64,000 nt of DNA from UBA826 sp045564655 (GCA_045564655.1 JBJLGX010000005.1:1-64000), one strand, 5' to 3'. Counted from the stretch's first letter, positions 53,388-62,618 are shown. Notes: generated from the letters alone by a model not told the origin. A program made the numbers and translations.

Positions 53388-54557
53388 TTAGCTAGAATAG
53401 TTTTCACTAGCAAATGTTCTAACATCATTAATATATAGTTCAGGCTCTTCCATCGCCGCAAAATGAGCTCCTGAACTCATTTCAGTCCAACGAGTTACGT
53501 TGTAAATTCTTTCTACATAACTTTTTGGTGCCCAGCGTAAAAGTTCTTTTGGAAATAAAGCACAACCTGTAGGTACTTCTACTTTTTTACCTTCTTCAGA
53601 CAAGACAATAGATGCCGCTGCTGTAGTATTACCCTCTATTCTACGACCATAATAGATCCAAGAAGCCGTTGGGAATGTTCCTGTAACTATATATAGCATA
53701 ATGTTTGTGAGCAAATGATCCTTAGTCCATTTAGATTCTAAGTCTCCGTCACAATCACTCCATGCACGCATTTTTTCTATAATCCAAGCTGCTATTCCAA
53801 CAGGGCTATCGACCATTGAATAAGATAAAGTTTGAGGTTTAGTTCCTTGTTGAGTTCTATATCCATTTTCTAATATTTGATCTTCTTCAAATAATTTGGC
53901 CCATTTCATTTCCTCTTCTCCTACCGGACCATTAGGATGCCTAATTGTAAGACAATTTAGATGTATAGCTTTACAATGATCAGAATGATTAAATCCTAGC
54001 CAAGATGTTACAGCTGATCCCCAGTCTCCTCCTTGAGCCATATACGATTTATAATCTAATCTATCTGTCATAAGGGTATTAAACATAGATGCTATTTCAC
54101 GTGGCCCATATGCTCTGGTAATAGGTCCAGAAAACCCAAATCCAGGAAGAGAAGGAACAATAACATCAAAAGCCTGGCTAATATCTCCTCCAAATCTTTC
54201 AGGATGAGCTAATGGTTCAATAACATCTAAAAACTCCAAAAATGATCCGGGCCATCCATGACTGATAATTAGTGGTGTAGGGGAATAACCACTACCTTTT
54301 TCGTAAATAAAATGAATATCAACATTTTCTATAGAAGTTTTATAATGATCAAATTTATTGATCTTTTCTTCTTGTTTAAGCCAATCAAAATCGTTAACCC
54401 AATATTCGCACAGCTCTTTCATATAAGAAGGATCGGATCCATAGTCCCAGCCATCTACACTAACTAAAGAATCCCAAGGATATGCTGATATGCGCTGATA
54501 TACCTGGTCTATAACTTTTGTTTCAATGGAGACAGTATAAGGACTTACTGATTGCAT
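53388..54557 (-). CDS. Epoxide hydrolase (EHN-type alpha/beta hydrolase)
   Basis: This 389-residue protein has an N-terminal epoxide hydrolase domain, with WLKQEEKINKFDHYKTSIENVDIHFIYEKG. The alpha/beta hydrolase core carries the oxyanion HGWPGSFLEFLDVI, the nucleophile Asp in AQGGDWGSAV, and a late SSGAHFAAMEEP with the catalytic His. These match the microsomal-type epoxide hydrolases of bacteria. Ribosome site AGGAACATTTA before the ATG. It lies between the tRNA and bioY. It opens epoxides of xenobiotics or lipids; the natural substrate is not known. Confidence 0.92.
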   Translation of the reverse strand: MQSVSPYTVSIETKVIDQVYQRISAYPWDSLVSVDGWDYGSDPSYMKELCEYWVNDFDWLKQEEKINKFDHYKTSIENVDIHFIYEKGSGYSPTPLIISHGWPGSFLEFLDVIEPLAHPERFGGDISQAFDVIVPSLPGFGFSGPITRAYGPREIASMFNTLMTDRLDYKSYMAQGGDWGSAVTSWLGFNHSDHCKAIHLNCLTIRHPNGPVGEEEMKWAKLFEEDQILENGYRTQQGTKPQTLSYSMVDSPVGIAAWIIEKMRAWSDCDGDLESKWTKDHLLTNIMLYIVTGTFPTASWIYYGRRIEGNTTAAASIVLSEEGKKVEVPTGCALFPKELLRWAPKSYVERIYNVTRWTEMSSGAHFAAMEEPELYINDVRTFASENYSS

Positions 54558-54580
54558 TAAATGTTCCTATACAAATAAAG

Positions 54581-55240
54581 TTATTTTTTAACTCTATCCA
54601 CAATCGCCCATGCCCCCGGCAAAGCCAAAGAAGCTAAAACTAATTTCAACGCATCACCTGGAATAAAAGGCCATAATCCCCAAAGAAGTGTATCGCTAAG
54701 ACTAGCACTCAAGTTAATCATTAACCATGGTAACCCAAACGCATATATAACAACATTTCCTAAAACCATTGAAACAATAACTTTAGATTGTCTATCCCAA
54801 CCTTTTTCAGATAATTTACCAATTAAATACGAGGCAAATATAAATCCAAAAATATATCCACCACTAGCCATAGACCATATGAGGCCACTACTGCCTGACC
54901 AAGGAGATATAAAGTGGATCGATTGATTCTCGGCTAATACTGAACCACTAACTGCAAAAACAGGGGCCCCAAACATTCCAATCAGCATATAAACTATCAT
55001 GCTTATTGGACCTCGCTTACTACCGAGTGCACCACCTGCTAGTAATGCCCCAAAAGTTTGGCCTGTTATTGGAACAATCGTTCCAGGAAGTTTTATAACA
55101 ATTTGTGCAGATAAAGTCATAATAAGCACAAAACTCATAATCAGAACTATATCTTTTACATATGATGAAATTTTACTATCAGACGCAAAATCAGGCAGTA
55201 TAGCGTCAGCTAAAACACGATGTTGAACTCCACTTTGCAT
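54581..55240 (-). CDS. bioY: Biotin transporter BioY
   Basis: BioY is the S component of the ECF biotin importer, an integral membrane protein. The 219-residue sequence has about six hydrophobic helices, PGTIVPITGQTFGALLAGGALGSKRG, with the TGQT-type biotin-binding residues, and FGLPWLMI. The N-terminal 30 residues are somewhat longer than usual. Ribosome site AGGAGAATGTA precedes the ATG. No ecfA/ecfT or biotin synthesis gene is in the window, so energising units must be shared and encoded elsewhere. It sits between the epoxide hydrolase and pyrophosphatase genes. Confidence 0.95.
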   Translation of the reverse strand: MQSGVQHRVLADAILPDFASDSKISSYVKDIVLIMSFVLIMTLSAQIVIKLPGTIVPITGQTFGALLAGGALGSKRGPISMIVYMLIGMFGAPVFAVSGSVLAENQSIHFISPWSGSSGLIWSMASGGYIFGFIFASYLIGKLSEKGWDRQSKVIVSMVLGNVVIYAFGLPWLMINLSASLSDTLLWGLWPFIPGDALKLVLASLALPGAWAIVDRVKK

Positions 55241-55259
55241 TACATTCTCCTAAATCGAT

Positions 55260-57308
55260 TTATCCTATAAATAATGGTCCAAATACTAGAGCCACAATAG
55301 ACATTAATTTCAATAAGATATTTAACGCAGGACCGGAAGTGTCTTTAAATGGATCTCCGACCGTATCCCCAACAATCGCAGCAGAATGCTGATCGGAACC
55401 TTTTCCTCCAAACATACCTGATTCGATATATTTCTTAGCATTATCCCAAGCGCCACCGGCATTTGCCATCATAATTGCAAATAAAAATCCTGTAGCAATT
55501 GAACCCATTAAGAGTCCTCCTAAAGCCTCAACACTATATACTCCAACGACAACAGGCACGATGATAGCAATCATTCCTGGAAGAACCATCTCTTTCATGG
55601 CTCCAGCTGTACTTATATCAACAGCTTTAGCATAATCCGGTTCAGCAGTTCCTTCTAACAATCCTTTTATTTCCCTAAATTGTCTTCTTACTTCTTGAAC
55701 CATCGCATACGCTGCACGTCCAACTGCTTGCATTGTTAATGCTGAAAATACAAAAGGCATTATAGAACCTATGATAAGACCCATCATTACATCTGTATTC
55801 ATTAAATCAAGTTCTAATGGAGCTCCTCTTGCTTCTTGAACAACTCCTGCATAAGCTGCCATTAATGCTAATGCAGTTAAAACTGCAGAGCCAATGGCAA
55901 ATCCTTTACCTGTGGCAGCCGTAGTATTTCCTAATGAATCCAAAGCATCTGTTCGTTCTCGTACTTCTGGGGCTAAAGATGCTTGCTCGGCAATTCCACC
56001 TGCGTTATCTGCAACAGGACCATAAGCATCTGTTGCTAAAGTTATACCTAAAGTGGAAAGCATTCCTACAGCTGCTAAAGCTACTCCATATAAATTAGCT
56101 ATCTCATACGAACCCCACATAGCAGCAACAATAACTATTCCGGGGATTACAGTACTCATCATTCCTAATCCTAATCCACCTATCATAATAGTGGCAGGAC
56201 CTGTTTCAGATTGCTCTGCTAATTTTTTAGTCGGTTTATATTCATAAGATGTGTAGTATTCAGAAGCTGTACCTATCAATTGACCAGCAACAAGACCTAT
56301 TAAAACAACATAAAAAAGGTCAAAATCCAAATCAAAATACAATATTAATCCTGCTGTACCGGCAAGCACGAGAGCTCCTGCTGAAAATATCCCTGTCCTT
56401 AGAGACCATAGGAGACGCCCCATATCTGCCCCTTCTCCTGTTCTAACCAAAAATGTTCCTAAGATTGAAGATATGATTCCGATAGAAGCTACAAGCAGTG
56501 GGAATAACATTAAATCTGATTGCCCCGTTGCTAGAGCACCAGCAGATCCTGCTAAAGCTACAGCTGCAACAATAGATCCTACATAAGATTCAAATAAATC
56601 TGCTCCCATTCCTGCAACATCACCAACATTGTCACCAACGTTGTCAGCAATTGTAGCTGGATTACGAGGATCATCTTCAGGAATACCTTGTTCAACTTTC
56701 CCAACAAGATCAGCCCCAACATCTGCTGCTTTGGTATATATTCCACCACCTACTCTTGCAAATAAGGCAATTGACGAAGCTCCAAATCCAAATCCTGCAA
56801 CTATTCCTACATCGTTATTAAAAGCTATTAACATTAATGTAACACCAATAAGAGCTAACCCTACAACAGAAAGCCCCATAACCGCTCCACTATTAAAAGC
56901 CACTCTTAAAGCTGGATTTAAACCATCTATAGCTTGGACTGCTGTTCTAGTATTAGCTCTAACAGCAATACTCATGCCTATAAAGCCTGCAAAAGCAGAA
57001 CCTATGGCACCTACCAAATAAGCTATAGCAGTTCCTGGAACAGATTCAGTTGATCCACCAATCCTATCCAGAACATCATAATCGATAAATAAGGCTAAAA
57101 TAATAGCCACAATAATTACAAATGCTCCTAGTAATCTATATTCTCGAGACAAAAATGCCATTGCCCCTTCTTGAATCGCTTTACCTATAAATCTAACTTG
57201 TTCGCTACCTTGATCTTTGCTGACAACTGTCCATGTCAAAAAAGCAGCGAAGCCTAGAGATATAAGTGATGCAATAATCGCAACAGTTTGGATTTGAACT
57301 TCTTCCAT
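55260..57308 (-). CDS. hppA: Ion-translocating membrane pyrophosphatase
   Basis: This enzyme uses pyrophosphate hydrolysis to pump H+ or Na+. The protein has about 682 residues and 16 or so helices. It has the PPi-binding region ADVGADLVGKVEQGIPEDDPRNPATIADNVGDNVGD and a C-terminal AIVGDTVGDPFKDTSGP. Two residues hint at ion type. GNTTAATGKGF, with Ala and Gly where potassium-independent pumps have Lys, points to a K+-dependent enzyme. The gate glutamate in DLFESYVG (codon 56589-56591) is at the position seen in Na+-pumping members. Start ATG 57308 is preferred over TTG 57338. A long inverted repeat lies upstream. Confidence 0.95.
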   Translation of the reverse strand: MEEVQIQTVAIIASLISLGFAAFLTWTVVSKDQGSEQVRFIGKAIQEGAMAFLSREYRLLGAFVIIVAIILALFIDYDVLDRIGGSTESVPGTAIAYLVGAIGSAFAGFIGMSIAVRANTRTAVQAIDGLNPALRVAFNSGAVMGLSVVGLALIGVTLMLIAFNNDVGIVAGFGFGASSIALFARVGGGIYTKAADVGADLVGKVEQGIPEDDPRNPATIADNVGDNVGDVAGMGADLFESYVGSIVAAVALAGSAGALATGQSDLMLFPLLVASIGIISSILGTFLVRTGEGADMGRLLWSLRTGIFSAGALVLAGTAGLILYFDLDFDLFYVVLIGLVAGQLIGTASEYYTSYEYKPTKKLAEQSETGPATIMIGGLGLGMMSTVIPGIVIVAAMWGSYEIANLYGVALAAVGMLSTLGITLATDAYGPVADNAGGIAEQASLAPEVRERTDALDSLGNTTAATGKGFAIGSAVLTALALMAAYAGVVQEARGAPLELDLMNTDVMMGLIIGSIMPFVFSALTMQAVGRAAYAMVQEVRRQFREIKGLLEGTAEPDYAKAVDISTAGAMKEMVLPGMIAIIVPVVVGVYSVEALGGLLMGSIATGFLFAIMMANAGGAWDNAKKYIESGMFGGKGSDQHSAAIVGDTVGDPFKDTSGPALNILLKLMSIVALVFGPLFIG

Positions 57309-57342
57309 CAGTACCTTGCTCCTAGTATTTTTTTTCAACTAA

Positions 57343-57382
57343 CTGATTGATTTTCTTTGATATTGACAAGAAAATCAATCAG
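57343..57382. repeat. Perfect 15-bp inverted repeat between thiE and the pyrophosphatase gene
   Basis: Arms ctgattgattttctt (57343-57357) and aagaaaatcaatcag (57368-57382) are exact reverse complements with a ten-base loop. It starts 24 bases after the thiE stop. On the minus strand no U-run follows the stem. It may end thiE transcription by another mechanism or regulate hppA. Confidence 0.65.
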
Positions 57383-57405
57383 TAGAAACCCTAATTCATC
57401 GGCAT

Positions 57406-58032
57406 TTAATTATTAAACCATATTTTTGTGAGTCTTTTTACCTTGTCTTCAGGTGAATTTGATAAAGTTATATCTGATACTATACAAGCTGAAGCAACTC
57501 CTGTTTCCCTAACCTCACCCAAGTTATATTCTGTTATGCCACCAATTGCCACTACAGGAATAATAATTTGTTTTGTTATTTCCTTTAAATTTTTTAACCC
57601 AACTGGCAATCTATTAGATTTACCAAGAGAACTGGTAGAATAAATAGCTCCTACTGCAGCATAATCGGAGCCTTTAAATTCAGATTCTTTTGCTTGTCCA
57701 ATACCATCATTAGATAACCCTACAATTTGATCAGAAGAAATTATTTCTCGCGCATAATCTATTGGCAAATCTGATTGCCCTAGATGGACCCCATAAGCTT
57801 TTATTAAAGCTGCTACATCAACAGCATCATTAACAATAAATGGTATTTCTGCAGAATCACAAATTTCTTTTAACCGAAATGAATTTTCAAGGAATTCAGA
57901 TCTATCTGAAATTTTATCTCTATATTGGATAACCGATACCCCACCTGCTAAAGCCCAAGAAGCAATATCAAATATAGATCTGTTATTTGTCAACGTGGGG
58001 TCAATGATAACGTAAATCCCTTCAATCTTCAT
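57406..58032 (-). CDS. thiE: Thiamine-phosphate synthase
   Basis: ThiE joins HMP-pyrophosphate and the thiazole phosphate to thiamine phosphate. The 208-residue TIM-barrel protein has the canonical motifs: VIQYRDK, PFIVNDAVDVAALIKAYGVHLGQSDLP, YAAVGAIYSTSS and VVAIGGITEYN. These contrast with the paralogue in the thiazole operon at 9640-10260, which lacks QYRDK and HLGQ. AAGGAT precedes the ATG. It is in a row with rnhB and the SDR gene on the same strand. Confidence 0.94.
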   Translation of the reverse strand: MKIEGIYVIIDPTLTNNRSIFDIASWALAGGVSVIQYRDKISDRSEFLENSFRLKEICDSAEIPFIVNDAVDVAALIKAYGVHLGQSDLPIDYAREIISSDQIVGLSNDGIGQAKESEFKGSDYAAVGAIYSTSSLGKSNRLPVGLKNLKEITKQIIIPVVAIGGITEYNLGEVRETGVASACIVSDITLSNSPEDKVKRLTKIWFNN

Positions 58033-58055
58033 AACAATACATCCTTAATCTTAAA

Positions 58056-58682
58056 TTACTTATTGGATAAATTATAAATTGGTGCAAATGAATTTCTATG
58101 AATAGGAGAGGCTCCATATTTTTCTAATGATTCAATATGTATTTTTGTACCATATCCTTTATTTGAATCAAACTTATAGTTCGGATACAAATCATTGAAT
58201 TTAGTCATTAGGGCGTCTCTAGAAACTTTTGCCACAATCGATGCAGCTGCAATTGTGGTACTAATTTGATCCCCTTTTATAATTGCCTTACAAGGAATCC
58301 CAAATTCAGACAAATCTAACGCATCAACAAGTAAATATTCTGGTTTTATAATTGATTTATTTAAAGCCCTTTCCATTGATAGTTTCGTCGCTTCAACAAT
58401 GCCCAAGTTGTCAATTTCTTCAGCAGACGCAAATCCAACTTCACAAATTAAAGCTAATTCATTAATAATGATTGACAGTTTTTCTCTCTTATGTGGAGAT
58501 AATTTTTTACTATCAGTAATATCAATTAATCTTTGTTTTTCAACATCTACCGGAAATGCAACAATAGAAGAAGTAACAGGTCCAGCCAAAGCTCCTCGCC
58601 CTACCTCATCTAACCCAGCAACTATACTAACTCCTCCACCGTATAACTCATTCTCTAGTGACAAGGATGTAGTGTTAGCCAT
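58056..58682 (-). CDS. rnhB: Ribonuclease HII
   Basis: RNase HII nicks RNA of RNA-DNA hybrids and removes misincorporated ribonucleotides. The protein has GLDEVGRGALAGPV near the start with the conserved Asp and Glu, DSKKLSPHKRE, and LLVDAL with another acidic residue, then AKVSRDALM. Start ATG 58682 follows GGAGG at good spacing; an alternative TTG lies at 58700. Its start overlaps the SDR gene end by eight bases. Length about 208 is standard. Confidence 0.95.
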   Translation of the reverse strand: MANTTSLSLENELYGGGVSIVAGLDEVGRGALAGPVTSSIVAFPVDVEKQRLIDITDSKKLSPHKREKLSIIINELALICEVGFASAEEIDNLGIVEATKLSMERALNKSIIKPEYLLVDALDLSEFGIPCKAIIKGDQISTTIAAASIVAKVSRDALMTKFNDLYPNYKFDSNKGYGTKIHIESLEKYGASPIHRNSFAPIYNLSNK

Positions 58683-59400
58683 TGACCATGCCTCCATCAA
58701 TTATGTGAGCATGGCCAGTAGTAAATTTACTTTCATCTGATGCTAAGTATAAAGCTAGAGATGCTATTTCTTCAGGTTGAGCTATTCTACCCATAGGCTG
58801 TCTAGCAATAAAATCTTTCAACGCACTTTCGTAATCACCCGTATCTTTAAGCCTTTGGTGAAGAGAGGGGGTATCAACAGTTCCAGGACATATACAATTA
58901 CATCTTATCCCAGTATTAACAAAATCTTTTGCAACAGATTTTGTTAATCCTATAACTGCAGCTTTGGTAGTCGAATATACAAATCTATTTGCAACACCTA
59001 AAACAGAAGATGCAACAGAAGCTATATTAATTATGGAACCTGATTTCTTTTTCTCCATTATTGGAATAACAACTTTTATAGCATTAATCATAGGTCTAAC
59101 ATTAAGGTCCATAGCAAACGATAATTCATCATCCGTACTTTCCAGTATTGTTCCATTATGTACAATTCCGGCACAATTAACCAAAACATCAGGGGCTATA
59201 TCATTTATTAAATCTTCAAGAGATTTTTTGTCAGTAACATCTAAAATTTGATTATTTGACCCTTCTAGAGTGTTTAGTGTGTCTACATTAATATCTGTAG
59301 CGGTAACAAGTGCCCCTTCTAGAATAAATCTTTCAGCTATAGCCCGCCCAATTCCTTGCCCTGCAGCAGTGATAAAAACCTTTTTATCTTTTAAGTGCAT
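58675..59400 (-). CDS. Short-chain dehydrogenase/reductase
   Basis: This classical SDR of 241 residues has the NAD(P) motif ITAAGQGIGRAIAERF, LVNCAGIV, the catalytic Ser in IASVASSVLG, the Tyr-Lys pair in FVYSTTKAAVIGLTKSVA, and NCICPGTVDTPS. TATDIN with Asp at the end of beta-2 suggests NAD rather than NADP. It likely oxidises a hydroxy group of a sugar or hydroxy acid. It overlaps the rnhB start by eight bases. Substrate not known. Confidence 0.92.
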   Translation of the reverse strand: MHLKDKKVFITAAGQGIGRAIAERFILEGALVTATDINVDTLNTLEGSNNQILDVTDKKSLEDLINDIAPDVLVNCAGIVHNGTILESTDDELSFAMDLNVRPMINAIKVVIPIMEKKKSGSIINIASVASSVLGVANRFVYSTTKAAVIGLTKSVAKDFVNTGIRCNCICPGTVDTPSLHQRLKDTGDYESALKDFIARQPMGRIAQPEEIASLALYLASDESKFTTGHAHIIDGGMVNG

Positions 59401-59411
59401 TATTTTCTCAA

Positions 59412-60527
59412 CTAAGTTGCAAGTTGATGTAAGTTTTGCTTAATAACAGCGTGTTTAATTATCCCACCGCCAATCATCTCATCTTCAACATAAAATACAA
59501 CTGGTTGACCGGGAGTAATAGCTCTTTGAGGTTCATCAAATACTACTTCAGCTTCATCTCCTATAATTTTCACAGAAGCTGGAGCATCATTTGCTTTATA
59601 ACGGATCCTAGCATTTACAGAAAGTAAGTCATGAGTATCTATAGAAGAAGTAAAGCTAAGCCTATCACACACAAAAGTAGTTTGATAAAGATCTTTGTCA
59701 TCTCCCAAAGTTATTTGATTATTATCGGGATTTATTTGTAAAACAAATCTAGGTTTTCCATTTTCAGAAGGTAAATTGAGTTTTCTCCTTTGCCCAACAG
59801 TGAAAAACTGTATCCCTGGATGCTGAGCAATCACATTCCCTTCAACATCAACAAAATCTCCTGGCTTGGGAGTTACTCTCAATTTTACGAATTCTCTATA
59901 GTTACCAGAAGGAATAAAGCATATTTCTTGGCTATCAGGTTTATCAGCAACTGGAAGGTTAGCATCTTTTGCAAAATCTCTAATTTCTTTTTTTGTATAT
60001 TCTCCAACTGGGAATTTAAGTCTAGAAAGTTCTGTTTGATTAAGTGTGTACAAAACATATGATTGATCTTTAGTCCCATCCATTCCTTGCAATAATCGGA
60101 CATCTCCATTATTAGAAGTTCTTAATCTAGCATAATGACCTGTAGCAATATAATCAGCATCTAAAAACAATGCTCGTCGTAACAAGAAGTCAAATTTTAT
60201 TTTGTCATTACAGGCTAAGCAAGGATGAGGGGTTCTACCAGTATCATACTCATTAACAAAGTAATCAACTACATGTTTTTGAAATTCTTCTTCGAAATTT
60301 ACAAAGTAATGCTGTATTCCTAATTTATGACAAACTTGGCGAGCGTCTTCCACGTCTTCAACAGAACAGCATCTATTAGTTTTGACTGTTGAGTCAGATT
60401 CAGTTTGAGACCAAAGCCTCAAAGTTACTCCTATAACATCATAACCTTGATTTTTTAATAATAGTGCAGCTACTGAAGAATCCACGCCTCCACTCATAGC
60501 TACTATAATACGTTTTGATTTGTTCAT
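59412..60527 (-). CDS. mnmA: tRNA-specific 2-thiouridylase MnmA
   Basis: MnmA thiolates U34 of tRNA for Lys, Glu and Gln. The 371-residue protein has the PP-loop SGGVDSS at 12-18, the catalytic cysteine in HPCLACND, the second cysteine in SQEICFIP and the GQRRKL motif of the C-terminal beta domain. Length is normal. It is transcribed ahead of the SDR and rnhB genes and is divergent from rsfS. Confidence 0.97.
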   Translation of the reverse strand: MNKSKRIIVAMSGGVDSSVAALLLKNQGYDVIGVTLRLWSQTESDSTVKTNRCCSVEDVEDARQVCHKLGIQHYFVNFEEEFQKHVVDYFVNEYDTGRTPHPCLACNDKIKFDFLLRRALFLDADYIATGHYARLRTSNNGDVRLLQGMDGTKDQSYVLYTLNQTELSRLKFPVGEYTKKEIRDFAKDANLPVADKPDSQEICFIPSGNYREFVKLRVTPKPGDFVDVEGNVIAQHPGIQFFTVGQRRKLNLPSENGKPRFVLQINPDNNQITLGDDKDLYQTTFVCDRLSFTSSIDTHDLLSVNARIRYKANDAPASVKIIGDEAEVVFDEPQRAITPGQPVVFYVEDEMIGGGIIKHAVIKQNLHQLAT

Positions 60528-60577
60528 AATTTACATCTATTTGATTATTTAATTCAAAATCATATATTCTATGTATA

Positions 60578-60583
60578 TATAAT
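60578..60583 (+). promoter_or_regulatory. -10 element (TATAAT) just ahead of rsfS
   Basis: A consensus TATAAT ends 14 bases before the rsfS ATG, so the mRNA would have at most about eight bases of leader, and no Shine-Dalgarno is visible. Translation may be nearly leaderless. Confidence 0.4.
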
Positions 60584-60597
60584 ATGATCTATTTAAT

Positions 60598-60969
60598 ATG
60601 AGTACAATTGAAAATTATACAGAACGAATAGCCGAAGGTGCAAAGTTAGCTTTCAATCGTGCTGAAGAAATGCAAGCTCATAGTGTAGGATATTACCTAA
60701 TCTCTGAAGAACCTAAATTTGCAGACCACTTTATAGTTTTGAATGTAGATTCGCCACGACTAATGAGAGCTGTATCTGAGGATATTAAAAAAAATTTAAA
60801 AACCTTCAATCTAACCCTTCATCATGACGAAGGTGACCGAAACAGCGGTTGGGTCTTATTAGATTATGGCGACCTCGTTATTCACATATTTGCTGAAGAA
60901 TTCAGAGAATTTTATTCTATAGACTCCCTTCTAGAAGAAAAAGGAACACTAGTAAAATTTATTCCTTAA
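60598..60969 (+). CDS. rsfS: Ribosomal silencing factor RsfS
   Basis: RsfS (Iojap/YbeB) binds L14 of the large subunit and stops ribosome joining under starvation. The 123-residue protein has ADHFIVLNVDSPRLMRAVSEDI, GWVLLDYGDLVIHIFAEEFREFYSID and a normal length. WVLLDYGDLVVHIF is a family hallmark. Its 3' end overlaps the convergent ndk gene by 11 bases. No nadD is beside it, which is the usual neighbour. Confidence 0.93.
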   Translation: MSTIENYTERIAEGAKLAFNRAEEMQAHSVGYYLISEEPKFADHFIVLNVDSPRLMRAVSEDIKKNLKTFNLTLHHDEGDRNSGWVLLDYGDLVIHIFAEEFREFYSIDSLLEEKGTLVKFIP

Positions 60970-61408
60970 TCCAATCATCAATTTGTCGATCATAATTAAT
61001 TAACTCAGAATCATTAAAAAATATTGCTAATTCTCTATTAGCAGAATCTTCCGAATCTGAACCATGAATAAGATTCATCCCTATAGTAAGCCCATAATCT
61101 CCTCGTATAGTTCCAGGAAGTGAATCTACTGGGTTTGTCGCACCCATTAAATTGCGAACCACTTGAACTGAATTATCACCCTCTACAGCCAAAGCAATCA
61201 CAGGAGACGAAGTTATAAATTCAACAAGTGAATTATAAAATGGTTTACCAATATGTTCGCCATAATGCTTAGAGGCCAAGATTTCATCAACATGAATAAG
61301 TTTAATCCCTACTAATTTTAATCCTTTATTTTCAAGACGAGATATTATTTTCCCGCTTAAACTTCTCTGTACTGCATCCGGTTTTATTAAAACAAGAGTC
61401 CTTTGCAC
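60959..61408 (-). CDS. ndk: Nucleoside diphosphate kinase
   Basis: Ndk equalises nucleoside triphosphates with a phospho-histidine intermediate. The 149-residue protein has LVLIKPDAVQR, the GDYGLTIGMNLIHGSDS signature with catalytic H115, and REL.IFF near the end. It starts at GTG (61408), whose first base is the last base of the tsaB stop (TAGTG), with AAGGAG ahead. It is the third gene of the tsaE-tsaB-ndk operon. Confidence 0.97.
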   Translation of the reverse strand: MQRTLVLIKPDAVQRSLSGKIISRLENKGLKLVGIKLIHVDEILASKHYGEHIGKPFYNSLVEFITSSPVIALAVEGDNSVQVVRNLMGATNPVDSLPGTIRGDYGLTIGMNLIHGSDSEDSANRELAIFFNDSELINYDRQIDDWIKE

Positions 61409-62115
61409 TAAATGTCTCCTTTTTTGTTATTTTTTATAATATTCTTTTCTGCTGATTCTATTTGAGCACTAGATAGGTATATAGGTTCTAACGATAGTGG
61501 ATTAACAGTCAAGCCTTCTTTCAATCTCTCGTATCCTAATTTTGATATGACCGATAATTGTCGCGTAGGGGATTTTTCATCAATAATATTATGTTCAGAA
61601 GTTAATATCCCTTGGCTTAATAATACATTTACAGCTTCACCACAATAAATAATTTTAGGATCTACTTGCAATTTAGAATCAGCAAAATCAAAGGTTTTAT
61701 ACTCCACTTCATCCATATTAGAAGAGGAGGTATATTCAGCAGAATATACTCTTGTTCTACCTACCGGAATAAGGGATACAATAGTCTGATTTGATGCGGT
61801 TATCCCTACATAAGGATATGCCTCAATTAATGTACTCGGAATAGCCACTAATGGAGTATTTGTAGCAAAAGCTAATGATTTAGCTACACTAACTCCTATT
61901 CGTACAGAAGAAAACCCACCTGGTCCTTTAAGTACAAAGATAGCATTTAGTTCAGTAGGCTCAAGATTAACAGATTTAAGCAAATCAATAATGTTAGGTA
62001 TTAATTCAACTGATTGATTTCTTTGGGAAATCCACACTTTTTCTGCTTCTATGATTCCATTAACTGATACCCCCAGGCTAGTAGTATCAGTTGTTGTATC
62101 AATTGAAAGTTCCAT
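61408..62115 (-). CDS. tsaB: tRNA threonylcarbamoyladenosine protein TsaB
   Basis: TsaB is the non-catalytic partner of TsaD in making t6A on tRNAs that read ANN codons. The 235-residue protein has LSIDTTTDTTSLGVSV at the start, SVELIPNIIDLL and GPGGFSSVRIGVSVAKSLAFA, all family hallmarks. It follows tsaE by seven bases and overlaps ndk by one base. The tsaD partner is not in the window. Confidence 0.94.
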   Translation of the reverse strand: MELSIDTTTDTTSLGVSVNGIIEAEKVWISQRNQSVELIPNIIDLLKSVNLEPTELNAIFVLKGPGGFSSVRIGVSVAKSLAFATNTPLVAIPSTLIEAYPYVGITASNQTIVSLIPVGRTRVYSAEYTSSSNMDEVEYKTFDFADSKLQVDPKIIYCGEAVNVLLSQGILTSEHNIIDEKSPTRQLSVISKLGYERLKEGLTVNPLSLEPIYLSSAQIESAEKNIIKNNKKGDI

Positions 62116-62122
62116 TTTAATT

Positions 62123-62599
62123 CTAATTTTCCTTTAGTTTCATAAAGAAATCATTATGGCGAATATTTGAACCCTGAATATTAATCTTGCGTGATAAATC
62201 ATCGATAAGATCTATTTGAATCCTGAGACTGTATTCAGGAAACATACCAGATATTTGATTAGGCCATTCAACTATACATAATCCATCACCGTAGATATAT
62301 TCTTCTAAAAACATATTATCAAACATACTAGATTCAGAAAGTCGATATAAATCCATATGGTAAATAGGTATACGCGCAGCATACTCAGCTACAATAACAA
62401 AAGTTGGACTTCGGGCTATATCTTTAGATCCCAATCCTGCAACAACCCCTTTTGTGAAAACCGTTTTGCCCGCTCCCAAATCACCACTAAGTAACAAAAC
62501 GTCACCTTTATCAAGGTATGTCCCTAGAAGTTCTCCTAATTTGATCGTATCATTTACGCTACGAGTAGTAGTATCGTAATTAAAAACATACTGATTCAT
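62123..62599 (-). CDS. tsaE: tRNA threonylcarbamoyladenosine ATPase TsaE
   Basis: TsaE is the P-loop ATPase of the TsaBDE complex for t6A. The 158-residue protein has LLLSGDLGAGKTVFTKGVVAGLG with Walker A at 39-46, SPTFVIVAEY, IYHMDLYRL and LCIVEWPN. All are family hallmarks. It starts 20 bases from the divergent esterase gene. Confidence 0.96.
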   Translation of the reverse strand: MNQYVFNYDTTTRSVNDTIKLGELLGTYLDKGDVLLLSGDLGAGKTVFTKGVVAGLGSKDIARSPTFVIVAEYAARIPIYHMDLYRLSESSMFDNMFLEEYIYGDGLCIVEWPNQISGMFPEYSLRIQIDLIDDLSRKINIQGSNIRHNDFFMKLKEN

Positions 62600-62618
62600 A
62601 TTTATCGGGAATCCTTAA

